DNA of 64,000 nucleotides from Xenorhabdus nematophila ATCC 19061 (GTDB lineage Bacteria; Pseudomonadota; Gammaproteobacteria; Enterobacterales; Enterobacteriaceae): NCBI RefSeq assembly GCF_000252955.1, contig NC_014228.1, positions 1 to 64,000 of the forward strand, read 5' to 3'. Shown piece by piece: positions 1 to 11,660 of this stretch (position 1 is its first letter; each line of letters starts with the position of its first letter). The notes under the pieces were generated by a model. It saw only the letters and a program-made list of their open reading frames with translations, ran no database searches and was not told where the DNA came from. The position numbers and the translations under genes were made by a program.

Positions 1-157
1 CCCTCTCTGTATACGGATCGTTGGGGAGCGATGATATTAAAAATCGCCACAAGGTACATGCTATTTTCCTTACCACTGAGGAGTTATGCCTTGTGCCCAG
101 TATAACGTATCTATTATTCCGGTTTCTTTTATTGGTCTCGTTTTAGGGGAGTTCGCC

Positions 158-1546
158 GTGTCACTTTCGCTTTGGCAGCAATGTCTTGCCCGATTGCAGG
201 ATGAGTTACCTGCCACAGAATTCAGTATGTGGATACGACCCCTTCAGGCAGAACTGAGTGATAACACTTTGGCTCTCTATGCCCCCAACCGTTTTGTGTT
301 GGATTGGGTAAGAGAGAAATATATTAATAATATCAATTTGTTATTAAATGATTTCTGTGGTCCTGAAGTACCGTTGCTGCGTTTTGAAGTAGGCAATAAA
401 CCTGTCTCACCAAACCAGTCTGCATCTCAGAAAATCATTGCCGATATGCCAGTGGCTACGGCGCCGTCCAGTTCATCTGTACGCCCAAGCTGGGACAACG
501 TAAAAACCCAGCCGGAGTTATCCTATCGTTCCAATGTTAATCCCAAACATACATTCGATAACTTTGTTGAAGGTAAATCCAACCAACTCGCCAGAGCCGC
601 CGCCAGGCAAGTTGCCGATAATCCGGGGGGCGCCTACAATCCCTTATTCCTTTATGGCGGAACCGGGTTGGGTAAAACCCATCTTTTGCATGCTGTCGGC
701 AACAGCATCATGGCACGCAAAGCCAATGCAAAAGTAGTTTACATGCACTCTGAACGTTTTGTTCAGGACATGGTAAAAGCATTGCAAAACAATGCGATAG
801 AAGAATTTAAACGTTATTATCGTTCCGTGGATGCCCTGCTGATCGATGATATTCAGTTTTTTGCAAATAAAGAGCGATCCCAAGAAGAATTCTTTCACAC
901 GTTCAATGCCCTGCTGGAAGGTAATCAACAGATTATTCTGACATCAGACCGCTATCCGAAAGAGATCAATGGCGTCGAAGATCGGTTAAAATCCCGTTTT
1001 GGCTGGGGACTCACCGTTGCCATCGAACCCCCGGAGCTGGAGACTCGCGTCGCTATTCTGATGAAGAAAGCTGACGAAAACCAAATCCAGTTACCGGGCG
1101 AAGTGGCTTTCTTCATTGCTAAACGCCTGAGATCGAACGTTCGTGAGCTGGAAGGTGCTTTGAATCGGGTTATTGCCAATGCCAACTTTACCGGCCGGGC
1201 GATTACCATTGATTTTGTACGCGAAGCATTACGTGACTTATTGGCTCTACAGGAAAAGCTGGTAACCATTGATAATATTCAGAAAACTGTCGCTGAATAT
1301 TACAAAATCAAGGTGGCTGACCTGCTTTCCAAACGCCGATCTCGCTCTGTTGCCCGTCCGAGACAAATGGCAATGGCGCTGGCAAAAGAGCTGACAAATC
1401 ACAGCTTGCCTGAAATCGGGGATGCCTTTGGTGGACGTGACCACACAACTGTCCTTCACGCTTGTCGTAAAATCGAGCAACTGCGTGAAGAAAGTCATGA
1501 CATCAAAGAAGATTTTTCTAACTTAATCAGAACATTATCTTCCTAG
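158..1546 (+). CDS. dnaA: Chromosomal replication initiator DnaA
   Basis: AAA+ initiator that binds DnaA boxes and opens oriC. The start is a GTG at 158, six bases after AGGGGAG. It gives a protein beginning MSLSLWQQ as in E. coli DnaA; the ATG 24 codons upstream has no comparable family match. Length is 462 aa against 467 in E. coli. Visible are domain I (about 1-85), a variable linker, Walker [10 protein letters not shown] (about 167-175), Walker [10 protein letters not shown] (about 227-235) and the domain IV DNA-binding signature with RDHTT near residue 427. It heads a tight dnaA-dnaN-recF-gyrB cluster with 4 bases to dnaN. I see no clear DnaA box in the 157 bases upstream, so autoregulatory sites may lie beyond the window. 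Confidence 0.98.
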   Translation: MSLSLWQQCLARLQDELPATEFSMWIRPLQAELSDNTLALYAPNRFVLDWVREKYINNINLLLNDFCGPEVPLLRFEVGNKPVSPNQSASQKIIADMPVATAPSSSSVRPSWDNVKTQPELSYRSNVNPKHTFDNFVEGKSNQLARAAARQVADNPGGAYNPLFLYGGTGLGKTHLLHAVGNSIMARKANAKVVYMHSERFVQDMVKALQNNAIEEFKRYYRSVDALLIDDIQFFANKERSQEEFFHTFNALLEGNQQIILTSDRYPKEINGVEDRLKSRFGWGLTVAIEPPELETRVAILMKKADENQIQLPGEVAFFIAKRLRSNVRELEGALNRVIANANFTGRAITIDFVREALRDLLALQEKLVTIDNIQKTVAEYYKIKVADLLSKRRSRSVARPRQMAMALAKELTNHSLPEIGDAFGGRDHTTVLHACRKIEQLREESHDIKEDFSNLIRTLSS

Positions 1547-1550
1547 CGCT

Positions 1551-2651
1551 ATGAAATTCATCATTGAACGTGAGCAATTATTAAAACCTTTGCAACAGGT
1601 GAGCAGCCCCTTAAGTGGCCGCCCGACTCTGCCCATTTTAGGCAACTTATTATTGCAGGTAACAGAAGGTTCCCTGCTGCTGACGGGGACCGATTTAGAA
1701 ACAGAAATGAAGGCCCGGGTTACGCTCACCCAGCCACATGAACAGGGTGCAACCACTATCCCTGCGCGTAAATTCTTTGATATCTGGCGCGGGTTGCCTG
1801 ACGGGGCAGAAATCAGCGTGGAACTGGATGGCGATCGCATTCTCGTCCGCTCCGGCCGCAGTCGCTTTTCACTCTCGACTCTGCCCGCTTCCGATTTTCC
1901 CAATCTTGACGACTGGCAGAGCGAAGTCGAATTTTCGCTGCCGCAAGCCACACTGAAACGTCTGATTGAATCCACTCAGTTTTCCATGGCGCATCAGGAT
2001 GTCCGCTATTATTTGAACGGCATGCTGTTTGAAACTGAAGGCGAAGAGCTGCGAACCGTGGCAACGGACGGCCATCGTCTGGCGGTCTGCTCTATGAATA
2101 TCGGGCAAAATCTGCCATCCCATTCGGTTATCGTTCCCCGCAAAGGGGTGATTGAACTGATGCGTCTGCTGGATGGCGGCGATAATCCACTACAACTCCA
2201 GATTGGCAGCAATAACATCCGGGCTCATGTGGGTGATTTTATTTTCACCTCAAAGCTGGTTGATGGTCGTTTTCCGGATTACCGCCGCGTATTGCCAAAA
2301 AATCCCGATAAAACGCTGGAAGCAAATTGTGACATGCTTAAACAGGCCTTTTCACGCGCAGCGATTTTATCCAACGAAAAATTCCGTGGCGTCCGCATCT
2401 ATTTAAGCGAAAACCAGCTCAGAATTACAGCCAACAACCCAGAGCAGGAAGAAGCGGAAGAAATCGTTGATGTCAGTTATCAGGGCACTGAAATGGAAAT
2501 TGGCTTCAATGTCAGCTATGTATTGGATGTGCTGAACGCACTGAAATGCGAGCAGGTTAGCCTTCTGCTGACAGATGCAACATCCAGTGTGAAAATTGAG
2601 AATTCAGCCAGTCAGGCCGCAACTTATGTTGTGATGCCGATGCGTCTGTAA
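1551..2651 (+). CDS. dnaN: DNA polymerase III sliding clamp, beta subunit
   Basis: Ring-shaped processivity clamp for DNA polymerase III. The 366-aa length equals the E. coli protein, and the N-terminus MKFIIEREQLLKPLQQV and C-terminus VVMPMRL are family-typical. It starts 4 bases after the dnaA stop, so the two are probably co-transcribed and translationally coupled. An oddity lies just after the stop: the codons ATG CGT CTG TAA are followed, after one AAA codon and still in frame, by ATG CGC CTG TAA. This is an exact amino-acid copy of the terminal Met-Arg-Leu-stop. Confidence 0.98.
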   Translation: MKFIIEREQLLKPLQQVSSPLSGRPTLPILGNLLLQVTEGSLLLTGTDLETEMKARVTLTQPHEQGATTIPARKFFDIWRGLPDGAEISVELDGDRILVRSGRSRFSLSTLPASDFPNLDDWQSEVEFSLPQATLKRLIESTQFSMAHQDVRYYLNGMLFETEGEELRTVATDGHRLAVCSMNIGQNLPSHSVIVPRKGVIELMRLLDGGDNPLQLQIGSNNIRAHVGDFIFTSKLVDGRFPDYRRVLPKNPDKTLEANCDMLKQAFSRAAILSNEKFRGVRIYLSENQLRITANNPEQEEAEEIVDVSYQGTEMEIGFNVSYVLDVLNALKCEQVSLLLTDATSSVKIENSASQAATYVVMPMRL

Positions 2652-2684
2652 AAAATGCGCCTGTAACAATATTAACTCATACAT

Positions 2685-3776
2685 ATGATTCTCTCGCGTT
2701 TGCTGATCCGCGATTTTCGAAATATCGCGAATGCCGATTTGCCATTGGCAACAGGTTTTAATTTTCTGGTTGGGCCAAACGGCAGCGGCAAAACAAGTAT
2801 ACTTGAAGCTATTTATACATTAGGTCATGGCCGGGCTTTTCGCAGCATTCAAGCAGGAAGAGTGATCCGCCATGATTGCGAGGAATTCATTCTTCATGGG
2901 CGACTTGATCAACAATTCCATGAACGTTCTTTGTCGGTAGGCTTAAGTAAAAACCGCCAAGGCGGCAGTCAGGTGAGAATTGATGGCAGTGATGGGCATA
3001 AAATTGCTGAACTCGCAAAAATGCTGCCGATGCAGCTTATCACACCAGAAGGTTTTACCTTGTTAAATGGCGGCCCGAAATATCGTCGGGCCTTTATTGA
3101 TTGGGGCTGCTTTCACAATGAACCTCGCTTTTTTATGGCTTGGGGCAACCTGAAAAGGCTGCTCAAGCAACGAAATGCAGCATTGCGGCAAGTCACCCGC
3201 TACAACCAGATCCAACATTGGGATCGTGAACTTGCTCCGCTGGCGACTGAAATCAGTCAATGGCGGGCTGAGTACATTGCAGGAATTTCCGAAGATATTG
3301 AAAGAACCTGCAAACAATTTCTACCTGAATTCACCTTGAGTATCAGCTTTCAACAAGGCTGGGACAAAGAGAGTGAATATGCAGAACTGCTCGCGCGGCA
3401 GTTTGAGCGCGACAGATCGCTAACCTACACCGCTTCCGGCCCCCATAAAGCTGATCTGCGGATCAGGGCGGACGGCACACCAGTAGAGGATATGCTTTCC
3501 CGAGGTCAGTTAAAATTACTGATGTGTGCGTTGAGGTTAGCACAGGGTGAATATTTCACCCGACAGAGCGGGCAAAAATGCCTGTATCTGCTTGATGATT
3601 TTGCTTCAGAACTGGATGCCGGCCGTCGTCAGCTATTAGCCGAGCGTCTGAAATCTACGCAAGCTCAGGTGTTTGTCAGTGCAATCACTTCCGGGCAAGT
3701 TACAGACATGATTGATGTAAATAGCAGGATGTTTCGCGTAGAAGATGGCAAAATAGAGGTTCAACCACAGGATTAA
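2685..3776 (+). CDS. recF: DNA replication and repair protein RecF
   Basis: SMC-like ATPase that helps load RecA at gaps through the RecFOR pathway. Length is 363 aa (E. coli 357). Walker A is GPNGSGKTS at residues 30-38. The ABC-type signature LSRGQLKLL and the Walker B region [11 protein letters not shown] are present in the C-terminal third. It lies 33 bases after dnaN and 18 bases before gyrB, in the standard order of the cluster. Confidence 0.97.
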   Translation: MILSRLLIRDFRNIANADLPLATGFNFLVGPNGSGKTSILEAIYTLGHGRAFRSIQAGRVIRHDCEEFILHGRLDQQFHERSLSVGLSKNRQGGSQVRIDGSDGHKIAELAKMLPMQLITPEGFTLLNGGPKYRRAFIDWGCFHNEPRFFMAWGNLKRLLKQRNAALRQVTRYNQIQHWDRELAPLATEISQWRAEYIAGISEDIERTCKQFLPEFTLSISFQQGWDKESEYAELLARQFERDRSLTYTASGPHKADLRIRADGTPVEDMLSRGQLKLLMCALRLAQGEYFTRQSGQKCLYLLDDFASELDAGRRQLLAERLKSTQAQVFVSAITSGQVTDMIDVNSRMFRVEDGKIEVQPQD

Positions 3777-6209
<2,433 letters not shown>

Positions 6210-6233
6210 TATCACTGATTAAATTTCATATCC

Positions 6234-6262
6234 ATCCCAGATAACGTACAGTTATCTGGGAT
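6234..6262. terminator. Hairpin between convergent gyrB and the secreted-protein gene
   Basis: Perfect 12-bp stem (ATCCCAGATAAC / GTTATCTGGGAT) with a 5-base loop, between the ends of two convergent genes. A run of seven A follows on the + strand and there is no T-run on either transcript. It resembles a terminator by position but lacks the classical U-tract. Confidence 0.5.
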
Positions 6263-6273
6263 AAAAAAATAAA

Positions 6274-6897
6274 TTATTTCGTCAATAACACGTATGAAAT
6301 AATAACATCAATCTTCTCAGGTTTTTCCAACCATTTATTGAACACGTTACCTAGCCCTTTTTGTTTATAGCTGGCATCACAGCTTGCAGACGTTCCGGTA
6401 GGTCCCAAACCATACGTTCCACCACCCTCAGCCTTAATCTGGCATTTATGCAACTCAGTAAAATCATGATACAACCATTTAGGTTCTATGGTACTGAATT
6501 CAATAACGACACCTGGATTATTATTGCTCAAATAACCTTTTGAGTAATTAAATTCAGGTGCAATACCACAAAAGTTGTTTTTCTCTGTGACACAAGGAAC
6601 TTTCCGGTATTTATTGGCATCAAATTTCTTATATTCGTTTAATCCCATGCCTCGATACCAGTACATCGCTTGGTTTGCCTCTTTGTTGTCTTTAGCGGCT
6701 TTTTTATTTATCAATGTCACCTTATTAGGAGTATTGGCTTCAACGCTCAATGTTCCGTTCTTATACAATGACATCACTTTCGTATCTTTTAAGCCATTCT
6801 TTGTGATGACATCTTCGATTGCTTTATCCGCTATACTAAAATGGCTAACCCCCAGCAAAACAGGGATCAGAAAGAAGTGGCTTTTATTCAATTTCAT
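6274..6897 (-). CDS. Small secreted protein, possible ADP-ribosyltransferase fold
   Basis: The 207-aa product has a clear N-terminal signal peptide (MKLNK, hydrophobic core to about residue 20, likely cleavage after SIA at 23). A good ribosome site AAGGGG lies five bases before the ATG. The mature part has four cysteines (102, 110, 152, 173), suggesting two disulfides outside the cytoplasm. Two spots recall the R and STS elements of ADP-ribosyltransferase toxins: YWYRGMG with Arg82, and VVIEFST with Ser135-Thr136. A candidate acidic pair is Glu191/Glu194 in WLEKPEK, but this is not a clean E-x-E. It sits alone in an AT-rich flank. I do not recognise a specific family, so the toxin assignment is an inference from motif spacing; a periplasmic protein of unknown function is the alternative. 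Confidence 0.55.
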   Translation of the reverse strand: MKLNKSHFFLIPVLLGVSHFSIADKAIEDVITKNGLKDTKVMSLYKNGTLSVEANTPNKVTLINKKAAKDNKEANQAMYWYRGMGLNEYKKFDANKYRKVPCVTEKNNFCGIAPEFNYSKGYLSNNNPGVVIEFSTIEPKWLYHDFTELHKCQIKAEGGGTYGLGPTGTSASCDASYKQKGLGNVFNKWLEKPEKIDVIISYVLLTK

Positions 6898-7217
6898 ATA
6901 AACCCCTTAAATTAAAAAATAGAATATCCTTGATGTAAAACATCTAACAAATAAAATTAGAATTATGATCTGATTGCATGCTCCAATTTATTTCATTGAC
7001 ATAATTCAACAATAAAATCTAATCCAATCATTATGGGAAAACAAAGAAAAATTAGGTTATAGGCAATTAAAATAAATAAGACAGATAGAAAAATGAAAAA
7101 ATTCATCATAGAACACAGGTGGGAAATGACCATAAGCCCAAAAACGCTCATCATATGACGTGCGTAACGGTGAAAGATGAGATTGCGGCCGATCAAACGG
7201 GGCATTGCGCCCTGCTA
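6898..7217. other. AT-rich intergenic stretch with an internal GC-richer patch
   Basis: The segment is mostly AT-rich and should hold the promoter of the secreted-protein gene. Positions about 7110-7215 are visibly richer in G+C (includes GATTGCGGCCGATCAAACGG) and carry short overlapping minus-strand frames with no start or ribosome site I trust. It may be a fragment of a repeated or acquired element. Confidence 0.35.
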
Positions 7218-7487
7218 TTAACCTACAAAAATGTATTTTATGGCAGCAATGACAACGGCAATTCCGACGGTGACAATTAATTTTTTCAGCCAATCCATAT
7301 CGTTTTTAATTGAGGTTAAATCAGTCCTTAAATTCATTTCAGCTTGCTTTAAATCCTCTTTTGTCACTGCGCTGGTATTTTGTAAGTCTGCAATAATTTC
7401 AACAATTTTTTCTGCTTGCGTTTCATTCAGGCCCGATTCTTTCAGGGCCTTAATGGCATTATGTGCGCTCATGACCAGAGTTGACAT
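7218..7487 (-). CDS. Small coiled-coil protein with C-terminal membrane anchor (DUF1640-like)
   Basis: An 89-aa protein beginning MSTLVMSAHNAIKAL with AGGATGGA upstream of the ATG. It has an N-terminal helical part containing ALKESGLNETQAEKI, a coiled-coil-like heptad region (about 40-65, EDLKQAEMNLRTDLTSIK) and one hydrophobic segment (about 69-86, LIVTVGIAVVIAAIKYIF) at the C-terminus. This architecture matches the DUF1640 / CCDC90-like group of small bacterial proteins; function is unknown. It stands alone between the secreted protein and asd. Confidence 0.65.
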   Translation of the reverse strand: MSTLVMSAHNAIKALKESGLNETQAEKIVEIIADLQNTSAVTKEDLKQAEMNLRTDLTSIKNDMDWLKKLIVTVGIAVVIAAIKYIFVG

Positions 7488-7757
7488 TTGTTTCCATCCT
7501 CTTAGTGTTGATGGCTACTGAGTATCAGCTACCTGTTGATAATCACATTAATATCAAAGGGGCTAAATAGCAAATTTTTCATACTATCAATACCTTCAGT
7601 CAGATCATTAAAATTGTCGTTATTATGCGAATCCAAGATAATTTAATTAATGTAACCATTTCATATTTTAAAAAACCGCCAATATCAGAAATATATTGTA
7701 TTATTCTTCTTTCATTGACGGCTTATTTCTGCATATTAAATCACAGAACAACTGACC

Positions 7758-8876
7758 TTAAAGCAAAATACGCAACATACGGCGCAGAGGCTCTGCCGCT
7801 CCCCATAGCAGCTGATCACCCACAGTAAAAGCAGACAAGTATTCCGGCCCCATATTCAGTTTACGCAAACGACCCACCGGCGTATTCAATGTGCCCGTCA
7901 CCGCAGCGGGTGTCAGCTCTCGCATTGTCAGTTCACGATCATTCGGAATAACACGAACCCAATCATTATGGGAAGCCAATAACGTCTCGATTTCATGGAT
8001 TGGGATATCTTTTTTCAATTTCAGGGTAAATGCCTGACTATGGCAGCGCAAAGCACCAATGCGGACACACAGACCATCAATCGGGATCACATTATTGCCC
8101 GTGTTCAATATCTTGTTGGTTTCTGCCTGACCTTTCCACTCTTCGCGGCTCTGCCCATTTTCCAGTTGCTTATCAATCCACGGGATCAGACTTCCCGCCA
8201 AAGGTACGCCAAACTGATCTGTCGGTAATGCACCACTGCGGGTAAAATCCGTGACACTCTTTTCAATATCCAAGATGGCGGAAGCCGGATCTTGCACCTC
8301 CCCTGCAACTTGATTATGCAGCATTCCCATTTGCACCAGCAGTTCACGCATATGACGGGCACCACCGCCAGATGCAGCCTGATAGCTTGACACCGATGCC
8401 CATTCGATCAGGTCATTGGCAAATAATCCGCCCAATGACATCAACATCAGGCTAACGGTACAATTGCCGCCCACAAATGTTTTGATGCCTTTATTCAGGC
8501 TATTTTGAATATGTTGATAGTTAACCGGATCGAGAATAATAACAGCATCATCATTCATGCGCAGGGCAGAAGCGGCATCAATCCAATATCCCTGCCAGCC
8601 TGTTGCTTTCAGTTTGGGATAAATTTCATTGGTATAATCCCCGCCCTGACAGCTAATAATAATATCCAGCGCACCCAACACCTCAATATCAAAAGCATCC
8701 TGTAAGACACCGGATTTTCCGGCGCTATTTATTGCAAACTGCGGTGCAGATAACCCGTGTTGGGATGTTGTGAAAAAGACCGGATTGATTTCGTCAAAAT
8801 CCCGCTCTTCCAGCATTCTCTGCATCAATACTGAGCCGACCATACCACGCCAGCCGATAAAACCTACACTTTTCAT
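7758..8876 (-). CDS. asd: Aspartate-semialdehyde dehydrogenase
   Basis: Reduces aspartyl phosphate to aspartate semialdehyde, the branch point to lysine/diaminopimelate, threonine and methionine. I chose the ATG at 8876 ([15 protein letters not shown]), matching the E. coli start, preceded by AGGG. A second ATG directly before it (8879) is equally usable, while the long upstream extension has no family match. Length is 372 aa (E. coli 367). Visible are the NADP-binding GWRGMVGS, the catalytic cysteine in GGNCTVSL and the RCHSQAF motif. It is monocistronic here. Confidence 0.97.
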   Translation of the reverse strand: MKSVGFIGWRGMVGSVLMQRMLEERDFDEINPVFFTTSQHGLSAPQFAINSAGKSGVLQDAFDIEVLGALDIIISCQGGDYTNEIYPKLKATGWQGYWIDAASALRMNDDAVIILDPVNYQHIQNSLNKGIKTFVGGNCTVSLMLMSLGGLFANDLIEWASVSSYQAASGGGARHMRELLVQMGMLHNQVAGEVQDPASAILDIEKSVTDFTRSGALPTDQFGVPLAGSLIPWIDKQLENGQSREEWKGQAETNKILNTGNNVIPIDGLCVRIGALRCHSQAFTLKLKKDIPIHEIETLLASHNDWVRVIPNDRELTMRELTPAAVTGTLNTPVGRLRKLNMGPEYLSAFTVGDQLLWGAAEPLRRMLRILL

Positions 8877-9098
8877 CATGTTTACCCTGCCTTGAAAGAT
8901 GTTCGTCAGACATACTGACTCCATTAAAACTGACAAAATATAGCAAAAGGTGCAAGTACATTTATGCACTATGGCACGAGCATTTTAAACCCTGATAACG
9001 ACCGATGAATGAACGTAGCCAACAGAGCGGCAACTTGAAAAACAGAGGGTATATTTAATAATTGGATTAGAAAAATATCAATAAAGCGGGAATGATGG

Positions 9099-9123
9099 AA
9101 AAAACCTACAGCAGAACTGTAGG
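9099..9123 (-). terminator. Rho-independent terminator of the rpmE2-rpmJ2 operon
   Basis: On the minus strand the stem CCTACAG / CTGTAGG with a 5-base loop is followed directly by six T, eight bases after the rpmJ2 stop. This is a textbook intrinsic terminator. Confidence 0.85.
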
Positions 9124-9130
9124 CTTTCGA

Positions 9131-9271
9131 TCAGCGTTTCTTTTTCTTGCCCTGAACGGCCTTAAAACGTGGATTGGATTTACAAATAACATATAGCCGG
9201 CCACGACGACGAACAACCTTGCAATCAGGATGGCGCTGCTTTGCTGTTTTTAATGAACTCAGTACCTGCAT
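9131..9271 (-). CDS. rpmJ2: 50S ribosomal protein L36, zinc-free paralog (YkgO type)
   Basis: A 46-aa protein too short for usual ORF filters: it starts [20 protein letters not shown] and ends in GKKKKR. It is the type B L36 that replaces the zinc-containing L36 under zinc limitation; the full zinc-binding CxxC set of the housekeeping protein is absent. It lies 12 bases after rpmE2 (minus strand) and before a strong terminator. The pair shares a Zur-type operator at 9554-9568, so expression should rise when zinc is scarce. Confidence 0.93.
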   Translation of the reverse strand: MQVLSSLKTAKQRHPDCKVVRRRGRLYVICKSNPRFKAVQGKKKKR

Positions 9272-9283
9272 CAATGATCCTCT

Positions 9284-9536
9284 TTATTTTTTACCTAAAA
9301 AGTGACCAAACCTTTTTTGGAAACGAGCTGTATTGCCTTCTTGCGACAACACCTTCTGTCTACCGGTATAAAAAGGATGGGACTCCGATGACACTTCAAT
9401 CGTGATATAGGGGTACTCGTTCCCTTCCAACGTAATGGTTCTCAGTATGAATCGTTGAACCAACCTTGAAATAGCTACCCGTACTGGTGTCATGGAACAC
9501 GACAGTTCGATAATAGGGATGAATACCCGATTTCAT
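9284..9536 (-). pseudogene. rpmE2: 50S ribosomal protein L31 type B (YkgM), frameshifted
   Basis: The gene starts at ATG 9536 ([16 protein letters not shown]) after GAGGG. The frame runs through [12 protein letters not shown] and then derails; the rest of L31-B continues one frame over ([19 protein letters not shown] and on to HFLGKK, stop 9284). Against E. coli YkgM the spacing is two bases short. The break falls in a GAGA run at 9440-9443; one more GA would restore HTERTITLEG. Either the gene is inactivated or the sequence has a 2-nt error. As read, the product would stop after 44 residues. Confidence 0.85.
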
Positions 9537-9553
9537 AAACCCTCTCGCTATAT

Positions 9554-9568
9554 TGTTATAATATAACA
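9554..9568. promoter_or_regulatory. Zur operator upstream of rpmE2-rpmJ2
   Basis: TGTTATAATATAACA is a perfect 15-bp palindrome 17 bases upstream of the rpmE2 ATG. It matches the core of enterobacterial Zur boxes (TGTTATAnTATAACA). Zur control of ykgM-ykgO is established in E. coli; binding here is inferred. Confidence 0.85.
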
Positions 9569-9687
9569 TTAAAATAACTCAGCTTTCTGTTGCTGACAAC
9601 TGCCTTTTGATGCTTTTCATACAAATTATCATCAACCGATATCACTAGTGTTATAATTAACAACCTAATTAATAAGCAGAAAATAAA

Positions 9688-9923
9688 TTGATAATATCCC
9701 TGTTACGATCCTTTAATCATCGTACTGTTTTAGATTTTTTCACTATTAATTTTTAATTACGGCGGGCATATTTATCCCTGTCTTTATATTCGCCGTATGG
9801 CAAAAAATTCCACCATTAAGAGTTGTCTCCAATATTATGTTAGGGACACTTGGATTATCATTTTTTCCTAATCGTGATCCTGAAACAACTGGTAAGAAAC
9901 GAGGCAAGAAACAGAAGAAATAA
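9688..9923 (+). pseudogene. Small membrane protein gene, frameshifted
   Basis: A first frame from TTG 9688 reads IISLLRSFNHRTVLDFF and stops at 9754-9756. The next frame continues LITAGIFIPVFIFAVWQK, then a basic tail ending GKKRGKKQKK, stop 9921-9923. Adding one T to the T-run at 9750-9754 joins them into a single protein of about 78 aa with one membrane segment and a positively charged C-terminus. I do not recognise the family. The join is inferred from composition, and the TTG start is uncertain. Confidence 0.4.
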
Positions 9924-9946
9924 TCTGAGTACTCAGTGTATTACTG

Positions 9947-10060
9947 ATGGCACATTCCATCCGTTATTATCTACTCGCCAGCCTGTTTATCCTCTTTGTG
10001 GAAGGCATTCTGGTTTGGTTATTTGGCCGCCCCCCTTCAACAAATCTAAACAGCCCGTAA
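9947..10060 (+). CDS. Possible 37-aa single-span membrane peptide
   Basis: ATG 9947 opens a frame MAHSIRYYLLASLFILFVEG followed by ILVWLFGRPPSTNLNSP. It has one hydrophobic span flanked by Arg residues, the shape of small regulatory or toxic membrane peptides. No clear ribosome site precedes it, which lowers confidence. Its stop lies inside a hairpin (AGCCCGT / ACGGGCT, 10052-10072). It follows the broken small membrane gene by 23 bases. Confidence 0.3.
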   Translation: MAHSIRYYLLASLFILFVEGILVWLFGRPPSTNLNSP

Positions 10061-10180
10061 TGATGACGGGCTAATTCCCCTGATATTGCGCTCATTCATG
10101 CCTTCATTGCTTCCAACAAACCTTAAATTTCAAAGTATTAGCGCCAATACCCTATACGGCAATTAGCCGTATATTAAAAA

Positions 10181-11629
10181 TTACTTCCATCGTAACGCGG
10201 TATCATCGACGGGTTGCCCCAATACTTCTTTATCCTTTTTATAATCATGTGAAACATGCCAATTCGGGCTGCGCCCCTGACGCGGCAAACCTCCGTCACC
10301 TCGTTTCACATAACCCGCCTGTAGCTCACCAAAAATGTTTTCATGTTTCAGCATTTCATCTGGCTGGGCATAGGGAGTGACAGACTTAGCGCCCCGGCGA
10401 TCCATCTCTTTCAATAAACGACAAATATAATCAGCAGAGAGATCAATTTTCAACGTCCATGAGCTGTTGATATAGCCGAACAAATAGGCAAAATTCGGGA
10501 TATCCTGTATTAAAGTTCCTTTGTAAAGCATACGCTCGTTGCCCTGTAATTTTTTCTCATCAATAGAGATTTCAATGCCGCCAAGAGGCAATAAATTCAG
10601 ACCGGTTGAGGAGACAATAATATCTGCCGGTAATTCCTGACCAGATTGCAACAAAATGCCATTTTCAGTGAAGCGCTCTATTTGATCAGTCACGACAGAG
10701 GCTTTACCCTCCTTCAATGCCCTTAATAAATTACCATTCGGGATCACACATAACCTCTCATCCCAAGGCATGTATTTGGGCATCAGGTGATTCATATTAA
10801 ACTTGTCACCAACTCTTCTGCGGGCGGATGATAATAAAAATGATTTAAGTAACGTAGGTACGTGCCGACTACTTTTATAAAGTAAACGATGAATAAAAAG
10901 ATTACGATTTCTGCTGAATGTATAAACCCAACGTTTCGGAAGAAATTTATTCAGGAATGCAGCAATATAATCATTTGCCGGAGGAGATAAGTAATAACTG
11001 GGAGAGCGCTGTAGCATCGTGATATGTTTGGTATCATTTGCCATGGTCGGCACTAAAGTCGCTGCTGTCGCTCCACTGCCAATAACAATCACCCGCTTCC
11101 CTTTATAGTCCAATTTTTCAGGCCAGTGTTGAGGATGAATAACAGGCCCTTTGAAATCTTCTACGCCGGGATACTCAGGCATATACGCTTTATCATAGTT
11201 GTAATAACCCGTCGCAGCGACCAGATAATTACAGGTAAAAGTACGAACCTCTCCACTGGCTTCTTCAACAGCCGTAATCGTCCACTGATTAGTGATATTC
11301 GACCAATCTGTATGAGTAATTTTTAATCCAAATTGGATTTTTTTATCAATTCCGTACTCTTTTGCTGTTTCATTGACATAATTTTTAATTGATGGGCCAT
11401 CGGCAAAAACACTGGTTTCAGACCAGGGCCGGAATTTATAGCCAAAAGTCATCATATCCGAATCAGAACGAATGCCCGGATAACGAAATAAATCCCAAGT
11501 ACCTCCAATGGCCTGACGGCGCTCCAAGATAATCATCTGCTTATCGGGGCATTCTCTTTTTAAATGACATGCCATACCAATACCAGCAACGCCCGCTCCC
11601 ATGATCAAAATATCACAATGATGACTCAT
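10181..11629 (-). CDS. Flavin-dependent monooxygenase, Baeyer-Villiger type
   Basis: FAD/NADPH enzyme of the flavoprotein monooxygenase class. The start at 11629 (MSHHCDILIMGAG) follows AGGAGAGATAAA, a strong ribosome site. Length is 482 aa. First Rossmann motif GAGVAG (11-16) binds FAD. The Baeyer-Villiger fingerprint FxGxxxHxxxW is exact (FKGPVIHPQHW, about 159-169), and the second Rossmann GSGATA (about 184-189) binds NADPH. Substrate cannot be read from sequence. No biosynthetic cluster surrounds it. The promoter region carries three 40-bp tandem repeats. A role in ketone oxidation or secondary metabolism is possible. Confidence 0.88.
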   Translation of the reverse strand: MSHHCDILIMGAGVAGIGMACHLKRECPDKQMIILERRQAIGGTWDLFRYPGIRSDSDMMTFGYKFRPWSETSVFADGPSIKNYVNETAKEYGIDKKIQFGLKITHTDWSNITNQWTITAVEEASGEVRTFTCNYLVAATGYYNYDKAYMPEYPGVEDFKGPVIHPQHWPEKLDYKGKRVIVIGSGATAATLVPTMANDTKHITMLQRSPSYYLSPPANDYIAAFLNKFLPKRWVYTFSRNRNLFIHRLLYKSSRHVPTLLKSFLLSSARRRVGDKFNMNHLMPKYMPWDERLCVIPNGNLLRALKEGKASVVTDQIERFTENGILLQSGQELPADIIVSSTGLNLLPLGGIEISIDEKKLQGNERMLYKGTLIQDIPNFAYLFGYINSSWTLKIDLSADYICRLLKEMDRRGAKSVTPYAQPDEMLKHENIFGELQAGYVKRGDGGLPRQGRSPNWHVSHDYKKDKEVLGQPVDDTALRWK

Positions 11630-11660
11630 TTTATCTCTCCTGCAAAAATGCACTTTTAAT

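Noticed and set aside
86..157. Upstream ATG extension of dnaA
   Set aside because: The 24 extra residues match no DnaA; the GTG at 158 has a good ribosome site and the family N-terminus.
6993..7293. Minus-strand frames of 70 and 78 codons in the gap downstream of the 89-aa gene
   Set aside because: They overlap each other, one also overlaps the 89-aa gene, and they lack ribosome sites and domain-like composition.
7625..7828. 67-codon + strand frame running into the asd 3' end
   Set aside because: It overlaps asd antisense, has no ribosome site, and its second half mirrors asd codons.
9850..10074. 74-codon frame overlapping the two small membrane frames
   Set aside because: Low-complexity mix with no hydrophobic pattern or ribosome site; the alternative frames make better proteins.
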